Shown: positions 35,753-46,330, numbered from the stretch's first letter. The stretch is 64,000 nucleotides of DNA from Rheinheimera soli (GCF_021290985.1 NZ_JAJOYU010000011.1:62001-126000), one strand, 5' to 3'. Numbers and translations: made by a program. The notes: generated by a model not told the origin, from the sequence alone.

Positions 35753-36436
35753 TTACCAGCTTCTGGCTTGCTGCGGATAATTACAAAAAATTCCATCCAC
35801 ACCCAACTGCTGCATCTTTTTTGCTGTATCAGCATCATTGACTGTATACACCAAAACTTTTAAGCCACGTTGATGCGCGTCCTGTACCATCTCCTGGTTA
35901 ATAAAACCTTTATCACAGTTCACTGACCATGCCCCCAGCTCTGATGCAAAGGCGGCGTAATCCAGCGGTAATGAGGCTGTTAAAGCGCCGAGTTTTAAAT
36001 CAGCTCTTTGGCTTTTAACCTGTTTAAGCAAATGGTGATTAAAAGAAGATATCACTAATTTTTGCGGATCTGTATTCAGCTGTGTTTCAGCTTTTTTAAG
36101 CAGCTCCAGTAATGGTTTCGCTGTGTCTGCGCCTTTCAGTTCAATATTCAGCAGCGTCTGATTGTTCACCAGTTGCAGTACTTGCCATAAAGTCGGCACC
36201 TGTTGACCAGAGCCTGCGTCCAATTGCTGTAATTGCTTGAGCGTAAAATCCTGCAACAAGCCTGTGCCATTAGTAGTGCGATTGACATTTTCGTCATGGA
36301 TCACCACTAACTCGTTTTCGACACAAAACACATCAATTTCAATACCATCAGCATTCGCCAACAGAGCTTGTTCTATCGCCAGTAAAGTGTTTTCCGGGTA
36401 AAACCCGCTGGCACCACGGTGTGCAATAATCTGCAT
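35753..36436 (-). CDS. ugpQ: Cytoplasmic glycerophosphodiester phosphodiesterase
   Basis: Hydrolyses glycerophosphodiesters to sn-glycerol-3-phosphate and an alcohol. The ATG at 36434-36436 (MQIIAHRGASGFYPENT) follows a GGAGA site and gives 227 residues with no signal peptide, as in UgpQ; an upstream extension exists but is not family-like. Catalytic motifs: HRGASGFYPENT, EIDVFCVENELVVIHDE, LNIELKG, and the C-terminal VYTVNDADTAKKM with DGIFCNYP. It is downstream of psd but behind the psd terminator. Confidence 0.92.
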   Translation of the reverse strand: MQIIAHRGASGFYPENTLLAIEQALLANADGIEIDVFCVENELVVIHDENVNRTTNGTGLLQDFTLKQLQQLDAGSGQQVPTLWQVLQLVNNQTLLNIELKGADTAKPLLELLKKAETQLNTDPQKLVISSFNHHLLKQVKSQRADLKLGALTASLPLDYAAFASELGAWSVNCDKGFINQEMVQDAHQRGLKVLVYTVNDADTAKKMQQLGVDGIFCNYPQQARSW

Positions 36437-36474
36437 GTGTATTCTCCGTCGCCTTGTACAAAAACTAATAGCAA

Positions 36475-36500
36475 TAAAAAAGCAGAGCCAGGCTCTGCTT
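36475..36500 (-). terminator. Intrinsic terminator of psd
   Basis: On the minus strand AGCAGAG-CCTGG-CTCTGCT followed by six T; it starts eight bases after the psd stop. Confidence 0.82.
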
Positions 36501-36507
36501 GATTCTA

Positions 36508-37374
36508 TCAATCTTTGGAGACTATCTCGGCAAAAGGCTCGCCCATACGGGTCACCGCTGTTGGATATTGCTTGTCAGTAAATTCAATCTGACCGGCCTG
36601 GAACGCCAGGATCACTGTGGATCCTAGTTTAAAGCGGCCCATTTCTGCACCTTTTTCCAAAGTAACAGCTTGTGGCCCTGTAGCAGGGTAAGTCCAGCGG
36701 AACACATCTTTACCAGCAGGTGGCGTCACAGTACCAGCCCAGACAGTTTCTATGCTGGCCACTATAGTTGCGCCTACTAATACCAGTGCCATTGGGCCCA
36801 ACTCAGTATCAAAAATTGCCACTACACGCTCATTACGGGCAAATAAATCCGGCACGTTTTCGGCGGTTAGTGGGTTTACAGAAAACAAGTCGCCTGGTAC
36901 ATAAATCATTTCACGTAAGGTGCCTGTTACAGGCATATGAATACGGTGATAGTCTTTTGGTGCTAAATAAATAGTCGCGAACTTACCACCGGCGTAAGGG
37001 GCTGCTGTGGCCGCATCGCCGCCTAATAAAGCCTGCAGAGAGTAGTTGTGGTTCTTCGCCTGAATAAGCTTGCCGTCCACAATGTCACCCAACTGACTGA
37101 TAGCGCCATCGACTGGCTGACACACAATGTCAGCGTCAGTAGTGATCGGGCGTAAACCTTCTTTTAACGGACGGGTAAAAAACTCGTTAAAGCTGGCGTA
37201 GTCAGACGCTTTTTCAAATTGGGCCTCGGCCATATTAATTTTATAGGCCTTGATAAACAGGCTGATCAGCGCATGGCTGATAAAGCCAAGACGTGCCGCT
37301 GCCAGATAGCCAACAAGACGGGATAATAAATGCTTTGGCATTGCGTACTGCAATGCAATTTTGACTTGATCCAT
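36508..37374 (-). CDS. psd: Phosphatidylserine decarboxylase proenzyme
   Basis: Inner-membrane pyruvoyl enzyme making phosphatidylethanolamine. The 288-residue proenzyme has the self-cleavage motif LGST at 250-253 (cleavage Gly-Ser gives alpha and beta chains), the VCQPVDGAI Asp and the YHRIHMP His of the maturation triad. It is downstream of rsgA, as in E. coli, with only 14 bases between. Confidence 0.98.
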   Translation of the reverse strand: MDQVKIALQYAMPKHLLSRLVGYLAAARLGFISHALISLFIKAYKINMAEAQFEKASDYASFNEFFTRPLKEGLRPITTDADIVCQPVDGAISQLGDIVDGKLIQAKNHNYSLQALLGGDAATAAPYAGGKFATIYLAPKDYHRIHMPVTGTLREMIYVPGDLFSVNPLTAENVPDLFARNERVVAIFDTELGPMALVLVGATIVASIETVWAGTVTPPAGKDVFRWTYPATGPQAVTLEKGAEMGRFKLGSTVILAFQAGQIEFTDKQYPTAVTRMGEPFAEIVSKD

Positions 37375-37388
37375 GGTGGATTTAAACC

Positions 37389-38432
37389 TCAGGGTTGAAA
37401 ATAATTCGGTTTGTCCTGCGCCATACTGAGCAGGATTTTATGATAACTGGCAAAACGTTCCGGGTGAATTTCACCAATACTGACTGCATGTTGCAGCGCG
37501 CAGCCCGGATCGTTTAAATGTTTACAGTCACGGAATTTGCAGCGGCCCAGCCAGTCTTTAAATTCCGGAAAACCTAAAACAATTTGTTCTGGTTCCAAAT
37601 GCCACAAGGCAAATTCGCGAATACCGGGTGAATCTATTAAATCGCCGCCATCCGGCAAGTGATACAAACGTGCTGTGGTTGTCGTGTGTTGGCCTAAACC
37701 TGAGTTTTCTGACACAGCGCGGGTTTCTACACCCAGCTCAGGCAGCAGGTTATTGACTAATGATGATTTACCTACACCAGACTGACCGACAAAAATACTG
37801 ACGCCTTGTTTCAGGTAAGAATCCAGCTGAGCTGTGCCTTCACCTGTTTTGGCACTCAGTAATAAAAACTCGTAACCAATGTTTTGATAAATAGCCAACT
37901 GCTGATCGACTTCAGCGCGTTGTTCTTCCGTTAACAAATCAATTTTATTCAGCAGCAACAAAGGTTTGATATGCATAGCTTCGGCCGCTATTAAATAGCG
38001 GTCGACAATATTCAGCGAAAATGCAGGTAAAACGGCGGAGACAATAATCATTAAATCTATATTGGCCGCTACAGGTTTTAAACCATCATAAAAATCCGGG
38101 CGCAGTAATACAGACTCACGTTCAGCGACAGCTTCTACTACACCTTCAGGGCCACCACCAGGTACTTTGGTGCGGCAGAATACGACTTTGTCACCTGTGA
38201 CTAAGGAGTTGATGGTGCGGCGGATATTGCAACGGAAAATCTGGCCTGAGCTATCTTCAATATCGGCATGTTGACCAAAACGACTGATCACTAAGCCATG
38301 TTCGGCTTCAGCCAATAAGTCAGAGTCCAACTCTTTTTTGTTGGTTTTATTCTGAGCCCGGGCTAAACGACGATCCTGATTGGCGGCTATACGTTGATGC
38401 TGGCGTTGATTGAGATGCTTTTTTTTGGTCAC
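37389..38432 (-). CDS. rsgA: Ribosome small-subunit biogenesis GTPase RsgA
   Basis: Circularly permuted GTPase in late 30S maturation. The 347-residue protein has a basic N-terminus, an OB fold (about 45-110), G4 LNKIDLL near 162, P-loop GQSGVGKSS at 216-223, DSPGIREF, and a zinc motif with [16 protein letters not shown]. The start is GTG at 38430-38432 after AAGG. It is divergent from orn, as in E. coli. Confidence 0.97.
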   Translation of the reverse strand: MTKKKHLNQRQHQRIAANQDRRLARAQNKTNKKELDSDLLAEAEHGLVISRFGQHADIEDSSGQIFRCNIRRTINSLVTGDKVVFCRTKVPGGGPEGVVEAVAERESVLLRPDFYDGLKPVAANIDLMIIVSAVLPAFSLNIVDRYLIAAEAMHIKPLLLLNKIDLLTEEQRAEVDQQLAIYQNIGYEFLLLSAKTGEGTAQLDSYLKQGVSIFVGQSGVGKSSLVNNLLPELGVETRAVSENSGLGQHTTTTARLYHLPDGGDLIDSPGIREFALWHLEPEQIVLGFPEFKDWLGRCKFRDCKHLNDPGCALQHAVSIGEIHPERFASYHKILLSMAQDKPNYFQP

Positions 38433-38561
38433 TGTGGCCTTGTGCCTTTACTGTCGCCTGACTGCGGCGGTTTTTACTTTGCTTAAGGCATAGTATGATA
38501 CCGCTATTCGGGCAAGTTACAAAGCAGCAAAACTGGCTGCAAATAATCAAAGGTATTAAGC

Positions 38562-39113
38562 ATGGCGAGCAACGACAATAATCTGGTGTGGATCGATCTG
38601 GAAATGACAGGTCTGGATCCGGAAAAAGATGTGATTCTGGAAATGGCCACTATAGTGACCGACAGCCAGTTAAATATCCTTGCTGAAGGCCCGGTGTTCG
38701 CCATTAAAACACCAAAAGAAGTGTTAGACGGCATGGATGCATGGTGCACTGAAACCCATGGCAAAAGCGGTTTAACCAAACGTTGCCTGGAAAGTGAAGT
38801 TGAATTAGCCGACGCTATGGCGCAGACCATCAGCTTCCTGTCTGATTATGTGCCTGCAGGCAAATCTCCTATGTGTGGCAACAGCATTGGCCAGGACAGA
38901 CGCTTTCTAGTTAAGTATGCGCCGGAATTTGAAGCCTTTTTCCACTACCGCAATCTGGATGTCAGCACTGTGAAAGAGTTGGCCAGAAGATGGTGCCCTG
39001 AAGTGACTAAGCTGGTTAAAAAGTCATCAAGTCATTTAGCTCTCGATGATATTCGGGAATCTATTGCTGAATTAGCAGTTTATAAAACACATTTTTTCAA
39101 AATTCCTGAATAA
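38562..39113 (+). CDS. orn: Oligoribonuclease
   Basis: 3'-5' exonuclease of the DEDDh class that degrades dinucleotides, including pGpG from c-di-GMP breakdown. The 183-residue protein shows [14 protein letters not shown] (first D and E), [12 protein letters not shown] (second D) and SSHLALDDI (H and last D). Two EAL-type genes in this window would supply its pGpG substrate. The arrangement rsgA-orn-tRNA-Gly matches E. coli. Confidence 0.98.
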   Translation: MASNDNNLVWIDLEMTGLDPEKDVILEMATIVTDSQLNILAEGPVFAIKTPKEVLDGMDAWCTETHGKSGLTKRCLESEVELADAMAQTISFLSDYVPAGKSPMCGNSIGQDRRFLVKYAPEFEAFFHYRNLDVSTVKELARRWCPEVTKLVKKSSSHLALDDIRESIAELAVYKTHFFKIPE

Positions 39114-39119
39114 AATCTC

Positions 39120-39147
39120 TTGCAAAGGGCAGAGAATTTTGTAAAAT
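39120..39147 (+). promoter_or_regulatory. Promoter of the tRNA-Gly cluster
   Basis: TTGCAA (39120-39125), 16 bases, TAAAAT (39142-39147), followed by GCGCGCCGC, the GC-rich discriminator of stable-RNA promoters under stringent control. It starts six bases after the orn stop. Confidence 0.65.
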
Positions 39148-39241
39148 GCGCGCCGCTTCGAACGAAAATTCAATTGAAGCGGTGTTTTTAGTAATCTTCT
39201 TTATAACCAACATAAAGAACAATGTTTACTAAGAGCAGGAT

Positions 39242-39317
39242 GCGGGCATAGCTCAGTTGGTAGAGCGCGACCTTGCCAAGGTCGAGGTCACGAGTTCGAG
39301 CCTCGTTGCCCGCTCCA
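39242..39317 (+). tRNA. tRNA-Gly (GCC)
   Basis: A complete 76-base cloverleaf: acceptor GCGGGCA/TGCCCGC, D arm GCTC/GAGC, anticodon stem CGACC/GGTCG with loop TTGCCAA (anticodon GCC), T arm with TTCGAGC, and an encoded CCA end. Identical to the second copy. Confidence 0.98.
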
Positions 39318-39370
39318 AATCAAATTGGTCCACCAATAACCAGTTTGAAGAAAATCAGTAATACCCCTAA

Positions 39371-39446
39371 GCGGGCATAGCTCAGTTGGTAGAGCGCGAC
39401 CTTGCCAAGGTCGAGGTCACGAGTTCGAGCCTCGTTGCCCGCTCCA
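39371..39446 (+). tRNA. tRNA-Gly (GCC), second copy
   Basis: Identical over all 76 bases to the first copy, 53 bases downstream. The pair matches part of the triple glyVXY cluster of E. coli, which is also next to orn and queG. Confidence 0.98.
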
Positions 39447-39497
39447 AATTCAAAATATCCATGTAAAAACTCCTTATAGCCAAAACAGTTCACCCGT

Positions 39498-39568
39498 GCG
39501 GGTATATTTGTGGGAGCGCGACCTTGCCAAGGTCGAGGTCACGAGTTCGAGCCTCGTTGCCCGCTCCA
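39498..39568 (+). pseudogene. Degenerate third tRNA-Gly copy
   Basis: From 39514 onward the copy is identical to the intact tRNAs through the CCA end (anticodon and T arms). The 5' part is eroded: acceptor GCGGGTA still pairs, with one G-U, but five bases of the D arm are lost and the D stem cannot form. It is probably not functional. An open frame that runs through it into the next gene is not a real N-terminus. Confidence 0.85.
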
Positions 39569-39704
39569 AATTTCCATTTCATGTATAAAATTCCTTTTCA
39601 CTTCTATTCTACATTCCAACTTAATTTTTCGCCTTGAACCTAACTTGCTGCCTGATTTTATTACTGCTATCTTTGCCAGACTAAAACTCACAGGTAAGAC
39701 CAGT

Positions 39705-40199
39705 ATGAAAGCCATCAATAAACTTGGACGTTATGTTGCCAAAATCAATAACTACTCGCCCTGGTTACGCTCGCCTTTATTGACCTTGTTATTTGGTAAA
39801 GCTGTGAAGTTTGCCGGTACCGCTTCGGTCAAAGTCGATGTACTCAATTTTCAGCAGGCGCAGTTAAGTCTGGCCAATAAAACCAAGGTACAAAATCATA
39901 TAGGTTCTGTGCATGCGGCTGCCATGGCCTTGTTGGGCGAATCAGCCAGTGGTTTTTTAGTGGGTTTGCATGTGGCCGATGATCGTATTCCGCTGTTAAA
40001 GTCTATGCAGCTGAATTATGTCAAACGAGCAACGGGTAAGTTGATCGCGACTACGTCTTTAACTGATGAGCAAATTCAGTTTATTCGTGACACCGAAAAA
40101 GGCGATATCACTATTGTGGTGAAAATAACCGACGAGGTGAATGTGGAACCTGTGATTGCGGAGTTTGTCTGGGCCTGGGTACCAAAACAGAGACGATAA
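39705..40199 (+). CDS. DUF4442-family hotdog-fold protein
   Basis: A 164-residue protein from the ATG at 39705, preceded by AGGTAA; the frame extends back into the tRNA copy but that part is not protein-like. The central block VQNHIGSVHAAAMALLGESA has the His/Asn and helix pattern of hotdog-fold thioesterases, and DUF4442 proteins are related to the YiiD C-terminal domain. The substrate is unknown. It is followed at once by the DUF1289 gene. Confidence 0.82.
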   Translation: MKAINKLGRYVAKINNYSPWLRSPLLTLLFGKAVKFAGTASVKVDVLNFQQAQLSLANKTKVQNHIGSVHAAAMALLGESASGFLVGLHVADDRIPLLKSMQLNYVKRATGKLIATTSLTDEQIQFIRDTEKGDITIVVKITDEVNVEPVIAEFVWAWVPKQRR

Positions 40200-40241
40200 G
40201 CTCAATTGCAGGCTATGATTAACCCAGTAACGGAGACTTCT

Positions 40242-40445
40242 ATGCCTGCATCACCTTGTAACCGCATTTGTTGTTTAAACCATTCTGACGTCTGTTTAGG
40301 CTGTGGTCGTACTTTGCAGGAAATCAAAGACTGGCATGTGGCTGATCGCACACAGAAGTTGGACATCTTACTGCAGGCGCAGCAGCGGCTTAAGGCTCAG
40401 CCTCAGTTTGACCTCAGGCGTCCCGCGATAACCCCTTCTGAATAA
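40242..40445 (+). CDS. DUF1289-family Cys-rich small protein
   Basis: A 67-residue protein from the ATG at 40242 after CGGAG; a longer frame starts at 40206. The signature SPCNRICCLNHSDVCLGCGRT, with four Cys spaced for metal or Fe-S binding, and the following IKDWHVADRTQKLDIL helix define the DUF1289 family. The function is unknown. Its 3' end overlaps queG, on the opposite strand, by 32 bases. Confidence 0.85.
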   Translation: MPASPCNRICCLNHSDVCLGCGRTLQEIKDWHVADRTQKLDILLQAQQRLKAQPQFDLRRPAITPSE

Positions 40446-41553
40446 CCCGCACTAAGCGGTCGGTTTGCCGACTTAATAAATTCTGCTGCAGCAGGCTTTT
40501 TTTCTGCTGTTGTAGCAAAGCCCACAGAATATGCTCTGACACCAACTCATCACTTTGTGGCAGTTGTTGCTGTAAGGCTTCAATAATGGCCAAATCAAAA
40601 GGTGCATTACCCAATGCCACAGCTATATTACGTTGCCAGCGTTGATAGCCTATTCGGCGAATGGCTGAACCTTCGGTGTATTTTAAAAATTCAGTTTCAG
40701 TCCAGTGCCATAAATCCAGCAAGGATTTATTCAGCCACTGTGGCCTGCGCTGAAAGTCCTGTTCTTGTGTCGTATCAGCGGCTCTGTTGACAGGGCACAC
40801 CAGTTGGCAATCGTCGCAGCCATAAATACGGTTGCCCAATAAAGGCCGGAACTCTTCAGGAATAGCGCCTTGCAGCTCTATGGTCAGATAAGAAATACAG
40901 CGTCTGGCGTCCACTGTGTAAGGCGCAACTATGGCCTGAGTGGGACAAATTGTAATACAGGCGACACAAGTGCCGCAGTCACCTGTGTGGACAGCGTCTA
41001 CAGGCAAAGGAATATCGACCAACAACTCGCCGAGGAAAAACCAGGAGCCTGCTTCCTGATTTAATACCAGACTGTGTTTTCCCTGCCAACCTAAACCTGC
41101 TTTAACCGCAAGTGGCCTCTCCAGAATAGGGGCTGAGTCCACAAAAGGCCGAAAACCTAAAGCCCCTAACTCTTTTTCAATACGTTCGCCCAGTTGTTTT
41201 AAGCGGTTGCGAATGAGCTTATGGTAATCCCGCCCCAGCGCATAACGGCTAATATAAGCCATCGAAGGATCGGCCAGATTTGCTGCAAACTGCGCATGCT
41301 CCGGTAAGTAATCCATTCGGGCACTGATGACCCGGATAGTGCCGGGATGCAATTCGGCAGGACGCGCTCTTTTCATGCCATGAGCGGCCATATACTCCAT
41401 TTCACCATGAAAACCGGCATCCAGCCATTGCTGCAATTTTGCTTCTTCCGATGTTAAATCTGTATCGGTAATGCCTATCTGCTGGAAGCCAAGTTGCTGG
41501 CCCCAGGCTTTTATTTGCTCTGCAAGATGCTGCCAATTGATGCTGCTGGTCAT
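40414..41553 (-). CDS. queG: Epoxyqueuosine reductase QueG
   Basis: Cobalamin-dependent last step of queuosine synthesis in tRNA. The 379-residue protein has two 4Fe-4S clusters: GDCGTCVACITICPTQAI and YGCDDCQLVCPVN, preceded by the cobalamin-binding N-terminal half (VISARMDYLPEH, ISRYALGRDYHKLIR). HEAT-like helices close the C-terminus. In E. coli queG is followed by nnr and tsaE; here it is divergent from tsaE and nnr is absent. Confidence 0.96.
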   Translation of the reverse strand: MTSSINWQHLAEQIKAWGQQLGFQQIGITDTDLTSEEAKLQQWLDAGFHGEMEYMAAHGMKRARPAELHPGTIRVISARMDYLPEHAQFAANLADPSMAYISRYALGRDYHKLIRNRLKQLGERIEKELGALGFRPFVDSAPILERPLAVKAGLGWQGKHSLVLNQEAGSWFFLGELLVDIPLPVDAVHTGDCGTCVACITICPTQAIVAPYTVDARRCISYLTIELQGAIPEEFRPLLGNRIYGCDDCQLVCPVNRAADTTQEQDFQRRPQWLNKSLLDLWHWTETEFLKYTEGSAIRRIGYQRWQRNIAVALGNAPFDLAIIEALQQQLPQSDELVSEHILWALLQQQKKSLLQQNLLSRQTDRLVRVIQKGLSRDA

Positions 41554-41756
41554 AATAGGATCCGCTGATTTTCGCCGCGCACTTTAGCATAAAAGCCAAT
41601 CAGGTTTTTGCTTTGTCCACCCGGTATGCTTTTATAGAAAGAAACTGGCTGCACTGCGCTGTTTTTGTTAGCATAGCGGCCAATTCATCTGCTGTACTTG
41701 AACAGCACGTGCGCTTACAAAATAGTTATGACTGAGATCACTCAGCTTAGGTACAG

Positions 41757-42242
41757 ATGACAGCTAAAAGCTACATTTTTCATTTAGCGGATGAAGCCGC
41801 TACTTTGGCATTGGCCGCCTTATTTGCACCCCATTTGCGGCAAGGTGCTGTGCTTTATTTGCAAGGTGATTTAGGTGCGGGAAAAACGACCTTCAGCCGT
41901 GGTCTATTGCAGGCTATGGGGCATCCTGGCAATGTAAAAAGCCCAACTTACACTTTGGTTGAACCTTACACTATTGCCGATCAACACATATTCCATTTTG
42001 ATTTATACCGGCTGCGCGACCCTGAAGAGCTGGAGTTTATGGGCATTCGGGATTATTTCTCCAAAGGCAATTTGTGTCTGATTGAATGGCCAGAACGTGG
42101 TTATGGTTTATTGGCTGATGCCGATTTGGAATTGCAACTGCAGATTGATCAAAATCAACGCCAGCTTCGAGTGACAGCCAATCAGCCGCAAGCTGTGGTA
42201 TGGATGGACGCTATCGATCTTCAATGGAGTCAGGCTCAATGA
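41757..42242 (+). CDS. tsaE: tRNA threonylcarbamoyladenosine synthesis ATPase TsaE
   Basis: ATPase of the TsaBDE complex for t6A37. The 161-residue protein has Walker A GDLGAGKTTF at 37-46, VKSPTYTLVEPY, HFDLYRLRDPEELE and LIEWPERG. The ATG at 41757 lies close to an AGGT site. It overlaps amiB by four bases (ATGA). It opens a long operon that appears to run to hflC. Confidence 0.96.
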   Translation: MTAKSYIFHLADEAATLALAALFAPHLRQGAVLYLQGDLGAGKTTFSRGLLQAMGHPGNVKSPTYTLVEPYTIADQHIFHFDLYRLRDPEELEFMGIRDYFSKGNLCLIEWPERGYGLLADADLELQLQIDQNQRQLRVTANQPQAVVWMDAIDLQWSQAQ

Positions 42243-43687
42243 GTCTGATAGTGCGGGTGCTTAGCCTGATGCTGTTGCTGCTCTGCAGTCACAGCTGGGC
42301 AGTGAACAGTGTCAAAGGCGTACGGATTTGGCATGCACCTGATAACACCCGACTGGTGCTGGATTTAGCCAATGCACCTTCACATAAAGTAAAACGCTTA
42401 AGTAATCCAAGCCGGTTGGAAATCGAACTGGCCGGCGTAAACAGCTTAAACATCGGCGCTGTCACTGGTGACTCGCCCTTAGTTAAACGTGTGTATGCCA
42501 GCCGCACTCCAAGTGCTGCTACCGCAGTAGTTATTGAATTGTCTTTTCCTGTCAGCGACAGCATTTTCTCTTTGCCACCTTCACCTCCTTATGGCCATCG
42601 TTTAGTTGTTGATTTAAAAGCTCAAGGGGCTGGTTCGTCCGGCAGTCAGGGCGCGCCAGTGACTTCAGTCACGCCATCCACCCCTGCACCTGTTGTGTCT
42701 CAATCGGTTCCGTCAGCGTCACAGGGGACAACAAGCAGCAGAGCCACAGGTCGCGATATTATTATTGCAATTGATGCTGGTCATGGTGGTCAGGACCCTG
42801 GTGCTGTGGGGCCTAAAGGTACCCACGAAAAAATTATTACTCAGTCGGTATCACGGCAGTTAGCCGCGATGATTAATCAACAGCCCGGTTTAAAAGCTGT
42901 ATTAACCCGTACCGGTGACTATTACATCCACCCGAATAAAAGACCTGAGATCGCAAGGCAGAAACAAGCCGATTTGTTAATTTCCATTCATGCAGATGCA
43001 GTGCAAAACCGCAAAGCTCATGGCGCTTCGGTCTGGGTATTGTCCATGCGCCGTGCTACTACTGAAGTGGGCCGGATGCTGGAGCAAACTGAACAACACT
43101 CAGAGTTATTAGGTGGAGTAGGCGAGATTATCAAAGACTCGGCCAACGAACGTTACCTGGCACAAACCGTATTGGATCTGTCGATGAACCATTCGATGGT
43201 GACTGGTTTTGAAGTGGCTAAAGAAGTTTTACGTGAAATGTCGACCGTGGCACATTTGCATAAAAAGGAGCCACAAGCGGCCAGTCTTGCTGTGTTAAAA
43301 GCGCCTGATATTCCGTCTATTTTGGTAGAAACCGGTTTTATCTCTAACTACAACGAAGAGCGTTTACTGAAAGACCCAAATCATCAGCATAAGCTGGCGC
43401 AGGCGATTTTCAGGGCGGTGAAACGTTATTTTGAGAAATCACCACCAGCAGATTCATTATTTGCCGCACATAAAAATAATGGCCGTTCTGTGCCTACTGT
43501 GATGCCCACTTCGCAGAATAGATCGGCGACTGTGGCCAGCAGTGGTAACCGCACTCATAAAGTAAAACGCGGTGAGTCTTTGTCCAGAGTGGCGAGACAG
43601 TATGGCGTCAGCATGGCGGAACTGCGTCGGCACAACAATCTGAAAAGCGACAATATTCTGATTGGTCAGGTGCTTAGGATCCCCTGA
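42239..43687 (+). CDS. amiB: N-acetylmuramoyl-L-alanine amidase AmiB
   Basis: Periplasmic zinc amidase that splits septal peptidoglycan; activated by EnvC, also encoded here. From the ATG at 42239 (overlapping tsaE) it has 482 residues: signal peptide ([14 protein letters not shown]), AMIN domain (about 22-115), a Ser/Pro linker, Amidase_3 with [22 protein letters not shown] and LVETGFISN, then one C-terminal LysM ([19 protein letters not shown], about 436-480). Confidence 0.96.
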   Translation: MSLIVRVLSLMLLLLCSHSWAVNSVKGVRIWHAPDNTRLVLDLANAPSHKVKRLSNPSRLEIELAGVNSLNIGAVTGDSPLVKRVYASRTPSAATAVVIELSFPVSDSIFSLPPSPPYGHRLVVDLKAQGAGSSGSQGAPVTSVTPSTPAPVVSQSVPSASQGTTSSRATGRDIIIAIDAGHGGQDPGAVGPKGTHEKIITQSVSRQLAAMINQQPGLKAVLTRTGDYYIHPNKRPEIARQKQADLLISIHADAVQNRKAHGASVWVLSMRRATTEVGRMLEQTEQHSELLGGVGEIIKDSANERYLAQTVLDLSMNHSMVTGFEVAKEVLREMSTVAHLHKKEPQAASLAVLKAPDIPSILVETGFISNYNEERLLKDPNHQHKLAQAIFRAVKRYFEKSPPADSLFAAHKNNGRSVPTVMPTSQNRSATVASSGNRTHKVKRGESLSRVARQYGVSMAELRRHNNLKSDNILIGQVLRIP

Positions 43688-45420
43688 TGCCTATTCAGAT
43701 TTTACCTCCTCAACTGGCGAACCAGATTGCCGCAGGCGAAGTGGTAGAGCGGCCAGCTTCTGTTGTTAAAGAACTGGTTGAAAACAGCCTGGATGCAGGT
43801 GCTGATCAAATTTTGATTGAGATTGAGCGCGGCGGCAGTAAAAAAATCCTCATTCGCGACAATGGCTCCGGTATAGCTGAAGCTGAATTAGGCTTGGCGT
43901 TAAGCCGGCATGCCACCAGTAAAATCAGTTCTTTGGATGATTTGGAGCAAATTGTCAGCCTTGGATTTAGGGGCGAAGCTTTAGCCTCTATCAGTTCTGT
44001 TTCCCGTCTGACTTTAACCTCAAAGCCTGCAACTCAGGATAAAGCCTGGCAAGCCTACGCCGAAGGCCGTGATATGCAGGTGCAAATTAGACCAGCAGCT
44101 CATCCGGATGGCAGCAGTATTGAAGTGCTGGATCTGTTTTTTAATACGCCGGCGCGGCGTAAGTTTTTGCGCAGCGACAAAACCGAGTTCGCTCATATTG
44201 ATGAATTGGTTAAGCGTTTAGCATTAAGCCGCTTTGATGTCAGCTGGACTTTAATTCATAACGGTCAGACAGTACGGCAACTGAAAAAAGCCGATAGTCG
44301 CGAAGCCCAGCAAAAACGTGTAGCTGCTTTGTGTGGCAAAAACTTTCTGGAACAGGCTGCTTTTGTTGAGGTGGCATACGATGACTTAAAGCTTTGGGGC
44401 TGGGTGTTGCAACCTTCAGCCTGTAAAGAGCAATTGCAATGCCAATACAGCTATGTCAATGGCCGTATGATGAAGGATAAATTGCTCAATCATGCGATAC
44501 GTCAGGCTTATGGCTCTCTGCTAAGCGCTGAACAGCAACCCGCTTTTGTGCTCTATCTGGACATCAATCCACGTCAGGTGGATGTCAATGTGCATCCGGC
44601 TAAACATGAAGTACGGTTTCATCAGGCCCGTTTAGTGCATGACTTTGTCGCGTCGGCTTTGACCAATGCGCTGTTGCAGTTAGAACCACAACAACACAGT
44701 GCTGAGGTGACAGCTCCGCCAGAATCTGCGGCCTTTGTTATGCCGGAATTGCCTGCGCAGAGACAAGTGCAGCCATCAGCTACAACTCCTTCTTATGCAG
44801 CCCGACCTTCGGCTTATGCAGGTCAACCCTACAGACCTGCTGTGGCGCAACCTGCAGCACAAAGCTGGCCGGTTTTTGCTGAAAAAACTCAGCGAGTGGA
44901 GCAATCAGATTCTGTTGTACAACAGGAAGCTTTGATAAGCCAGAATCGTTATCTGCTGTGCTCTGTTTCAGATCAACTATGGGTCATCGATATAGCTGCC
45001 AGCGCTGCCCCATTGTGGCTTGAACAAGGTGCAGATCCTTTGCCTCTGTTAATGCCGGTGCGCTTAACGTTACAACAGACAGAACAGCAGTTTTTGCTAA
45101 GCAAAGCGGATTTATTAAGCCACCTGGGCTTTGATTTTTTGGTCAATAACCAGACACTGATTGTAAGAGCTGTACCTGCATGGCTGCGACAAAGTGCGGT
45201 AGCACAGTGGTTACCTCTGTGGTGGCAAGACTGGTTGCAACAGCAGGACACACAACTGCTAAGCTTATTGCTGCAACAGTTATTAAACGGTGGAGTACTG
45301 CAGGCTGCTTCTTTAGTAAAACATTTTCCGATGTTAAATCAGCAGGGACCACATTGGCATGCTGTGCCTTTGGATTTAACCACCTCTATCAAGTTATTAC
45401 AGGACTCAGATGGATCCTAA
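43687..45420 (+). CDS. mutL: DNA mismatch repair protein MutL
   Basis: ATP-dependent matchmaker between MutS and downstream repair enzymes. The 577-residue protein has the GHKL ATPase motifs [22 protein letters not shown] and [10 protein letters not shown], then YVNGR and [14 protein letters not shown], a Pro/Gln-rich linker (about 340-400) and a C-terminal dimerisation domain. The last domain lacks a DQHAxxER motif, as expected for the non-endonuclease MutL class. It overlaps amiB by one base and miaA by 11. Confidence 0.98.
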   Translation: MPIQILPPQLANQIAAGEVVERPASVVKELVENSLDAGADQILIEIERGGSKKILIRDNGSGIAEAELGLALSRHATSKISSLDDLEQIVSLGFRGEALASISSVSRLTLTSKPATQDKAWQAYAEGRDMQVQIRPAAHPDGSSIEVLDLFFNTPARRKFLRSDKTEFAHIDELVKRLALSRFDVSWTLIHNGQTVRQLKKADSREAQQKRVAALCGKNFLEQAAFVEVAYDDLKLWGWVLQPSACKEQLQCQYSYVNGRMMKDKLLNHAIRQAYGSLLSAEQQPAFVLYLDINPRQVDVNVHPAKHEVRFHQARLVHDFVASALTNALLQLEPQQHSAEVTAPPESAAFVMPELPAQRQVQPSATTPSYAARPSAYAGQPYRPAVAQPAAQSWPVFAEKTQRVEQSDSVVQQEALISQNRYLLCSVSDQLWVIDIAASAAPLWLEQGADPLPLLMPVRLTLQQTEQQFLLSKADLLSHLGFDFLVNNQTLIVRAVPAWLRQSAVAQWLPLWWQDWLQQQDTQLLSLLLQQLLNGGVLQAASLVKHFPMLNQQGPHWHAVPLDLTTSIKLLQDSDGS

Positions 45421-46330
45421 AGTTATTTTTCTAATGGGGCCTACAGCCAGCGGTAAAACTGCATTGGCTATTGAGCTGTATAAAAGCATCCCGTCTGAAT
45501 TGATTAGTGTCGACAGTGCCTTAATTTATAAAGGTATGGATATAGGCACTGCCAAACCTACTGCGGCAGAACTTCTGGATGCACCTCATCATTTAATTGA
45601 TATTCTTGATCCGGCTTCTGCTTATTCGGCTGCAGATTTTCGCACTGATGCGTTACGACTTATTGCTGATATCCACAGCAGGGGGAAAACCGCTATTCTG
45701 GTAGGCGGCACTATGTTGTATTTCCGCACTTTGTTGCAGGGCATATCGCCTTTGCCTGAAGCAGATCCAGAAATACGACAACAGATAGAAGCTGAAGCAG
45801 CAGAGCACGGTTGGGGTTATTTGCATCAGCAACTGGCAGAGTTTGATCCTGTATCGGCGGCTCGTATTCATCCGAACGACCCACAAAGGGTAAACAGAGC
45901 TGTAGAGGTGTACCGACTTACGGGCAAGAGTCTGACTGAACTGACGGAGCACAAAGGTGAGCCTTTTCCATACCCAGTGCAACAATTTGCTATCAATCCA
46001 ACAGATCGGTCTGAACTTCACCACCGTATAGCTGTCAGATTCCGGCAAATGCTGGATTGTGGTTTTGCTGATGAAGTAAAAACTTTGATGCAACGACCTG
46101 ATCTGCATTTAGATTTACCTTCAATGCGTTGTGTGGGTTATCGTCAGATGTGGTTACACCTGCAAGGACAGCTGTCTGAGCAGGAAATGCTGGAACAAGG
46201 CATTGCCGCTACTCGTCAATTGGCGAAACGGCAATTGACCTGGTTACGCAGTTGGCCTGAATTAAATTGGTTAAAAACCGAAGACAAACAGGCGGAAAAC
46301 TTGCAAGCCATTTTAACTTCGCTAAGCTAG
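45410..46330 (+). CDS. miaA: tRNA dimethylallyltransferase MiaA
   Basis: Adds the isopentenyl group to A37 of tRNAs reading U-starting codons. The 306-residue protein has P-loop [35 protein letters not shown] and the C-terminal [15 protein letters not shown]. It starts inside the mutL 3' end. About 96 AT-rich bases separate it from hfq, room for an hfq promoter. Confidence 0.98.
   Translation: MDPKVIFLMGPTASGKTALAIELYKSIPSELISVDSALIYKGMDIGTAKPTAAELLDAPHHLIDILDPASAYSAADFRTDALRLIADIHSRGKTAILVGGTMLYFRTLLQGISPLPEADPEIRQQIEAEAAEHGWGYLHQQLAEFDPVSAARIHPNDPQRVNRAVEVYRLTGKSLTELTEHKGEPFPYPVQQFAINPTDRSELHHRIAVRFRQMLDCGFADEVKTLMQRPDLHLDLPSMRCVGYRQMWLHLQGQLSEQEMLEQGIAATRQLAKRQLTWLRSWPELNWLKTEDKQAENLQAILTSLS

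Noticed and set aside
39510-39704. Apparent N-terminal extension of the DUF4442 protein running through the third tRNA-Gly copy.
   Set aside because: The extra residues are translated tRNA sequence; a proper ATG with a ribosome binding site exists at 39705.
42289-42564. 91-residue minus-strand frame within amiB.
   Set aside because: Antisense shadow; amiB in this region encodes its AMIN domain.
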